Below the pieces are notes generated by a model. The model was not told the DNA's origin. It did no database searches and was given only the letters and a program-made list of their open reading frames with translations. A DNA stretch of 64,000 nucleotides, taken from NCBI GenBank assembly GCA_963682055.1, contig OY821747.1, positions 20,892,126-20,956,125 on the forward strand, in the 5' to 3' direction. The DNA comes from Primula veris. Taxonomy: Eukaryota; Streptophyta; Magnoliopsida; Ericales; Primulaceae. Shown here in pieces: positions 59,080-64,000 of this stretch. Numbering within the stretch: the first letter of the stretch is position 1; each line of letters starts with the position of its first letter. A program made the translations under genes and the position numbers.

Positions 59080-59608
59080 CTCCATTGGCACTTGAAATAA
59101 CGCGACCCTTGTCGGTTACGCCAATACATGTTATTTATCAGACCCGCATAAGGGACGTTATCAATTTGGATATGTCTTTACCCTTGGAAACACAACGATA
59201 TCTTGGAGGTCTCGTAAACAGACCCTAGTGACTACATCAACGGACCATTTTGAGCTACTTGCGCTCTATGAGGCGATTAGAGTGTGTGTATGGCTTCGAA
59301 CAGTTATTAGCCATATTAGAAGTACATGTGATCTAACTTATGATCTTGATGAACCATTTCTCATTTATGAGGACAACATCGATGTTATTGATATAGCAAA
59401 ACATGGTTACATCAAAGGTGACACCACTAAGCATATCTTGCCAAAGTTGTTCTTTACACATGAACAACAAACGCTTCAAAGGATTGAAGTGAAGCATATT
59501 GGATCCGAGAACAATCAGGCAGACTTATTCACCAAGTCACTGCCAAAGTATTCGTTCCAAAAACATGTTAGAACGATCGGACTAAGGAAGCTCTCCGAGC
59601 TTTCCTAA
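59080..59608 (+). pseudogene. Copia RNase H remnant
   Basis: The open frame 59228-59608 carries the RNase H C-terminal blocks ALYEAIRVCVWLRTVI, GYIKGDTTKHILPKLFFTHE and NNQADLFTKSLPKYSF, ending LRKLSELS. Upstream of it the frame is broken at 59228. Confidence 0.85.
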
Positions 59609-59609
59609 A

Positions 59610-59890
59610 TGACATGTCTCCATACACGTTGTTGTGTGCAAGTGAGGGGGAGCATCCTGACGTATGTTTAGCACCTTGTTGTGTCTATCCTCACATATTC
59701 TTAGCACCATGTTGCGTGCAAGTGAGAAAGATCATCCTGACATATGATTAGTTCTCATTAGTTATTACACCTGCATCTTGTTATGTGCAAGTAAGGAAGA
59801 GCATCCCGATGTATGCTTATTTTCTAGCCAGTCGAAATTCCCGCACACAGTTGTGTGCATGTGAGGGGGAGCATCCTGATGAATGCTTGT
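59610..59890. repeat. Tandem repeat in copia 3' region, family 1
   Basis: About four diverged copies of a unit with TTGTGTGCAAGTGAGGGGGA and GCATCCTGA (near 59630, 59713, 59788 and 59850), offset about 65-90 bp. Each copy contains a purine block similar to the real polypurine tract. Confidence 0.85.
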
Positions 59891-60340
59891 GTACTATTTT
59901 TGTCCTTAGTTCAAGGGTTTGTCCCACTGGGTTTACCTTGACAATGTTTTTTACCGAGACACATTTCTAATCCCATTCTCACTAAGGATTGCCGAAATCA
60001 GGGAGAGTATCCGGTTGTATACTTCTAACCATCATGTACTCTTTTGTCCTTCGATTAGAGTGTTTTCCCCATAGGGTTTTCTCTAACAAGGTTTTAATGA
60101 GACACACCGTGTATGGTTATTTTCCCCGCTACTACTGACATTTGTGTACTATTTTGTCATTCGACCAACTTTTTTTCCACTGGATTTTCTTGGCAAGGTT
60201 GTGATGAGACACATATTTTCTAGTCAGCTCATTCACGAACTTATATAGCGTTTCAGCCCACTCCATTCGGCAACACCATTTTGTCCTATGATCCGGTTTT
60301 TGTCCCACATCGGGTTTTCTGGACTTGAGATTTTATGTGT
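59891..60340. repeat. Tandem repeat in copia 3' region, family 2
   Basis: About four copies of a unit of about 105-150 bp: TACTATTTTGTC..., then CCACTGGGTTTTC..., AAGGTT and GAGACACA. The 'CCCACTGGGTTTT' block is common upstream of the polypurine tract of plant copia elements; here it is multiplied. Confidence 0.8.
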
Positions 60341-60425
60341 TGGTAATAGCGAATGCGACTCAACAACTCATCAGAGTTTATGAAGACGAGGAAGCTTGCA
60401 GCATGTTTGGACACCCAAGGGGGAG

Positions 60426-60671
60426 TGTTGTGATACATTATGTGTTTGTCCATATTCATGTATAGCTTACATACATTATGTATAAGCTTTAAGTTTGAGA
60501 CTTATGGATTTCTACCTTCTCTCTTATACATGTATCTTCTTCCACCCCTCCACTATATAAAAGGGTTGGAGTCTTCATAGTGATGAACACACATTTATAC
60601 TTGAATAAGAATACTTTTCTCTCTCTCCATACATTTATTATTATGTCGATAGTTTGCTAATAGTTGTCACA
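60426..60671 (+). repeat. Copia 3' LTR
   Basis: 246 bp, same length and ends as the 5' LTR. Preceded by the polypurine tract AAGGGGGAG. Confidence 0.9.
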
Positions 60672-63394
60672 GAATACTTGTTATGTTTATTTATTACATT
60701 CAAAGAGTTGTTTGGATAATATTAAAATTGTAAATGCATAAGAGAGAAAAAATAGAAAATTTTCACGAATAGATATAAAAAAATCGATAAAATGAGCAAA
60801 ACATAACCAAATGTGTAATTGTACACCCACCACAGGTCCACAACCATATTATTAAAAGATCATTGTGGTAAGGTTAGATAGATACTTGAACAAATGTCAG
60901 TTATATATAGACCAGGTATCATATCAAAACTTGAGTGTACCATGCTTTGTCAATGCTTCACCTTTCAATAATACATTATTACGTACTAAACATTTCCATT
61001 AAACTACTTCATTGATTTTATTTTTTTTACAAAAATACTAGCTTTAGAATGCAAAATATAGCTTTCTTGTCATTTTTAACAAGATAAACAGGAATGGAAC
61101 TGCAACACTTAAAGCTCATTCAACTTTTGTACGAACTTATCCATGTATATAGTTACTCATGAATCCTAAACTAAGCAAAGTTTTTCTCCATTCGTAGTGG
61201 TTCTTTCTCACCAGGCTAGCCATGTCACTTTCTTTATCTGTCATCGACCTAACGGCATCACACAAACTCTCCTTCGAAAACCATCCACTCTCGTCTCACT
61301 CCACCTCAACCGAAACCTTGAGTTCGTTTGCCATCAACCTTGTGTTCAGAATCTAGTCACCCAAATTCGGCACAAGCATAATCTGGAAATCACTTGTTAA
61401 CCCACATTGACCCAAACCCGCAACGATTCACAAAATAACTAACGCTATGACTTAGTAATATCTCTTCTTGTTGCACTCACCCATCGTAAACGACTCCTCT
61501 TTCTCCAACCCTATCTAGGAACCCTTCCGGCACAACCACCAAAAACGGATGACCTGTCATCCCAAACCCTAGGACACAAGTTCCTGAAAATGGTCCTTCT
61601 CGAGAACTCATTGGCTCTCAAAGGCACAAAATAGAAGTTGCATAACCGAATCAGGCTCAAACATGTCGAGCCACTTGGCCCACAGATCCTCAAGCGGTTT
61701 ATCTTATGGTGGAGGCAAAACTGGCCCACTTAACAGTACAAGTTTCTTATATTGATCCGACATGTAGCTACACAAGTCTCCCTCTAGCTATTGGCATGTC
61801 CGATAGGGATAGCATCGCAATGAGTCATCGATGACGTCACCCTATCATAGAAAGATATCATTCTACCAAACTCCATTGAGATGAAAGAGAGCGCACATGC
61901 CTCGCTAGGGCGGTAGACCAGGATGGGTACTCCTGATTAGTTGTAAATATTGTACTATTTTACTACTATTGTGTAATGTTTTAAGAACAAATCTATAATA
62001 ATATGTGCAACTTAAGTACTATTATGTAAATTATTGTTTTGTATCATTTTACTTGTTTTTGTATTATAATTGCAGAAATAAAGAGACCGGTGCTATGAGG
62101 CAATATTGAACGGGGTGTTATAAATTCGGATACAAAAAAGGTTTAGTTTAGTATTTTCAGAAAATTACGATCTTTATATTTTCAGAAAGCTTTAAGAATT
62201 TCCTATAAATTTCAATTACAAAGTTTTCGTAAATTCTTTCATCTTAAGGACGTGAATTGAGCTATAAAAATTCGGATGAAAATAAAATAAAAAGGAAGTT
62301 TCCATAAAGAATTCTTTTAATGCCTTTTCAATCAACATAAACTTAGCAACACATGCTTTCAATTCATCCTGTGCTGTATCACGCAGAGAAGAAAAAAAAC
62401 ACGACTGCTAACTGTTGATCTATAGTTTTATTGAAAAAATAGTGGATTCGTCATGCACATTGTGCTATAAATAGATGTCAGAGCAAACGAAAAAAGGGAA
62501 AGGAGAAAAAGAGGAAAGGAAAAAAAGCAGAAAGAAGTTAAAAAATCAGTAGTTGAGAAATATAATAGTTTCATGATTTGCATTACTACACAGTTCCTAC
62601 ATCCGGAATTTGTAATATTTTGTATTACCATTCTATCCCTCTTTAATTAATATGTTTAAATTTTATTATTATGTATTGTTTCTTATTATTATGTTAGCTT
62701 GATATTAATAAAATGTTTAGGGGGTAATGCCCGCTTTTTGTTAAAACGTTTGTATTAATGATGATTACGTGCTTTTTACATATTGATTAGAAGAAATTCT
62801 ATCAATAATAATGGTTATTTATTATTAATAAAAGCTTGTTGTTATTGTGAGTTTATCAGGTTTTGACTAATTGTCGACAAAATTACTTTTGGCACATTTA
62901 GTACTTAGTAAGAAGATTCTATAGTTTTCAAGCTAGTTTAACATTATTATATAATAACCATAGCTCATGTTCTACTAGTTATTATCAGCCGTTTGTAAAG
63001 ATTAGACTGTATTTACAAATGTGGAGTTTTTAAAAAAGTCATCATTAATATAAATATTTTAATAGAAGTGGTGGATAATACTTCCCCGAAAACCTTTATC
63101 TCTAAAACTAAAAATAAAACACTACTAACCATTAATAAAAACATATGTTTTGTTCTCTAAATATAAGATTCGAATATTATAAAAAGGTCTTCTAAGTTAC
63201 AAAAATTATTAAAATGTTCCAAATTGTGAGATTGTTATACTTTACTCCGTTAATATTTTATTTTATTTCGCAGCACTTTCGTTTTGAAGTAACTTAAGTA
63301 AATTTCCTGTGGACGATATAATTGGGTTATCTCGAGAATATAATACTCAACTACCACCTAAACTTGGGTGTGTTTTTAGAAGAGGCAAGTTTTC
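60672..63394 (+). mobile_element. AT-rich DNA ending in a gypsy 5' LTR, left border unresolved
   Basis: The right part must be an LTR because a primer-binding site follows at 63395. A plus-strand TATA box (GTGCTATAAATAGATG, near 62462-62477) and a purine-rich leader support LTR promoter structure from about 62 kb on. The sequence before 62 kb includes a GC-richer island (61190-61930) of unknown origin. I cannot place the LTR start because the second copy is outside the window. Confidence 0.5.
61190..61935. other. GC-richer island of unknown origin
   Basis: Base composition is clearly higher in G and C than on either side, and open frames of 67-72 codons occur on both strands. I recognise no protein motif. 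It may be a captured gene fragment or an old element end. Confidence 0.3.
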
Positions 63395-63412
63395 TGGCGC
63401 CGCTGTCGGGGA
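63395..63412 (+). other. Primer-binding site of window-edge gypsy element
   Basis: TGGCGCCGCTGTCGGGGA, nearly the TGGCGCCGTTGCCGGGGA motif (tRNA-Asp type) that I associate with Athila-like elements. It is preceded within about 10 bp by an LTR-like CA end (near 63386). Confidence 0.7.
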
Positions 63413-64000
63413 ATTCTACATTAAGGTCTTCAAGTACTGTAAGTATGTTTTTAGTTAATTAATATGTGAAAAAAATTATTAAAAAAAATGGAACCAAATA
63501 TTAATCGTGCTCTTAGAGAATTAGAATATTTATTAGTCTTGATACTCGTCATGTATCTTGTTACGTACCTAATTTTTCTGTTTATAATAATGTTGAAGTA
63601 ATTATTTCAAGTTTTTCTTTAAATAATAATAATACTAAAATACTATGTTAAGTAGAATTTTATTTACAACTACAATAGTTTACCCCAATATTCAAACATT
63701 TAAACATGGGAAAATTCGTGAAATATTGACGGTTGCAACACTTTTGTACGTTAAAAAAAATAGTAATATTTCGGAGTAACGAAATATGCAATGTAGTAAC
63801 AATCTTTGTAGATACAGTTTATAAACACTTTAGTGTAGTAGTAGCCAAAGTTGCATCATTTCTTTTATGTTCAACAACACTGAATTTGGAAGCATCCTAT
63901 TTAATGCTTTTATAAGTATAACTTTATCATATTAATTCTAGCCTTAAATATCTTGAAAAGTCACACCAAACTTTCAACATGTTAGTAAGATTTTAAGTAT
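63413..64000 (+). pseudogene. Leader and degenerate gag start of the window-edge gypsy element
   Basis: An ATG at 63489 starts MEPNINRALREL, then a frameshift and stops follow. Downstream frames do not resemble a known gag domain within the window, and the element continues past 64000. Coding status uncertain. Confidence 0.35.

Larger units (their letters stand above)
53239..60671 (+). mobile_element. Degenerate Ty1/copia retrotransposon
   Basis: Bounded by two 246-bp direct LTRs (53239-53484 and 60426-60671) that start TGTTGTGATACATT and end GTTGTCACA. Between them are copia-order remnants: integrase, then reverse transcriptase, then RNase H, all broken by stops and frameshifts. A purine tract, AAGGGGGAG, lies directly before the 3' LTR. 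The LTRs differ at roughly 20 positions by eye, so the insertion is old. No target duplication is obvious. A Cassandra solo LTR is inserted at 58781. Confidence 0.9.

Noticed and set aside
53239..60671. Target-site duplication of the copia element
   Set aside because: The five bases before the 5' LTR (ATTGT) and after the 3' LTR (GAATA) do not match, so none is claimed.

Overview
This is a repeat-dominated stretch of plant nuclear DNA, almost certainly a eudicot. It is AT-rich and holds Ty3/gypsy (Tat-type and chromoviral) and Ty1/copia LTR retrotransposons, Stowaway-like MITEs, a Mutator-like element, a Cassandra-type 5S-bearing LTR and a satellite containing telomere-like CCCTAAA motifs. 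The only intact host gene I can reconstruct is a 15-exon cytosolic glucose-6-phosphate dehydrogenase (35490-42046, minus). I cannot name the species.

Layout. 1-10131: apparent 3' part of a large Tat/Retand-like LTR element on the plus strand. It has a 37-bp tandem repeat at the left edge, then a series of antisense genes, then a putative 3' LTR (9519-10131). The antisense genes are one long spliced gene with a domain resembling the 'putative gypsy type transposon' family, followed by five short coiled-coil ORFs, each with its own TATA box. 10132-13700: AT-rich DNA with two MITE-like elements. 13700-18901: a Tat-type LTR end and primer-binding site joined directly to a degenerate chromoviral (Tekay-like) gag-pol with an integrase chromodomain.

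18902-27449: two related LTRs of about 2.0 and 2.6 kb around a non-coding internal region that carries another LTR copy and a captured RCC1-repeat fragment. The first LTR also serves as the 3' LTR of the upstream gag-pol. 27450-33795: a satellite of about 163 bp per unit with embedded CCCTAAA runs, interrupted by a second array of about 112 bp per unit. 33796-43267: the G6PDH locus, with a duplicated repeat in its upstream region.

43268-52543: a Mutator-like element with matching palindromic termini. It carries a broken MULE transposase fused to an OTU-like protease domain and a broken Plant Mobile Domain (MAIN-like) gene. A 1.9-kb near-perfect palindrome is nested in it. 53239-60671: a decayed copia element with 246-bp LTRs, itself hit by a Cassandra solo LTR with a perfect 5-bp target duplication. 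60672-64000: AT-rich DNA ending in an LTR, primer-binding site and gag start of another gypsy element that runs off the window.

The feature that least fits a standard description is the antisense gene cluster at 0.5-9.4 kb. The nested MULE (transposase-OTU plus PMD, with a giant palindrome) and the array-within-array satellite come next. Exon coordinates were read by eye from splice signals and protein continuity. Retroelement lineage names rest on motif recognition, not on database searches.
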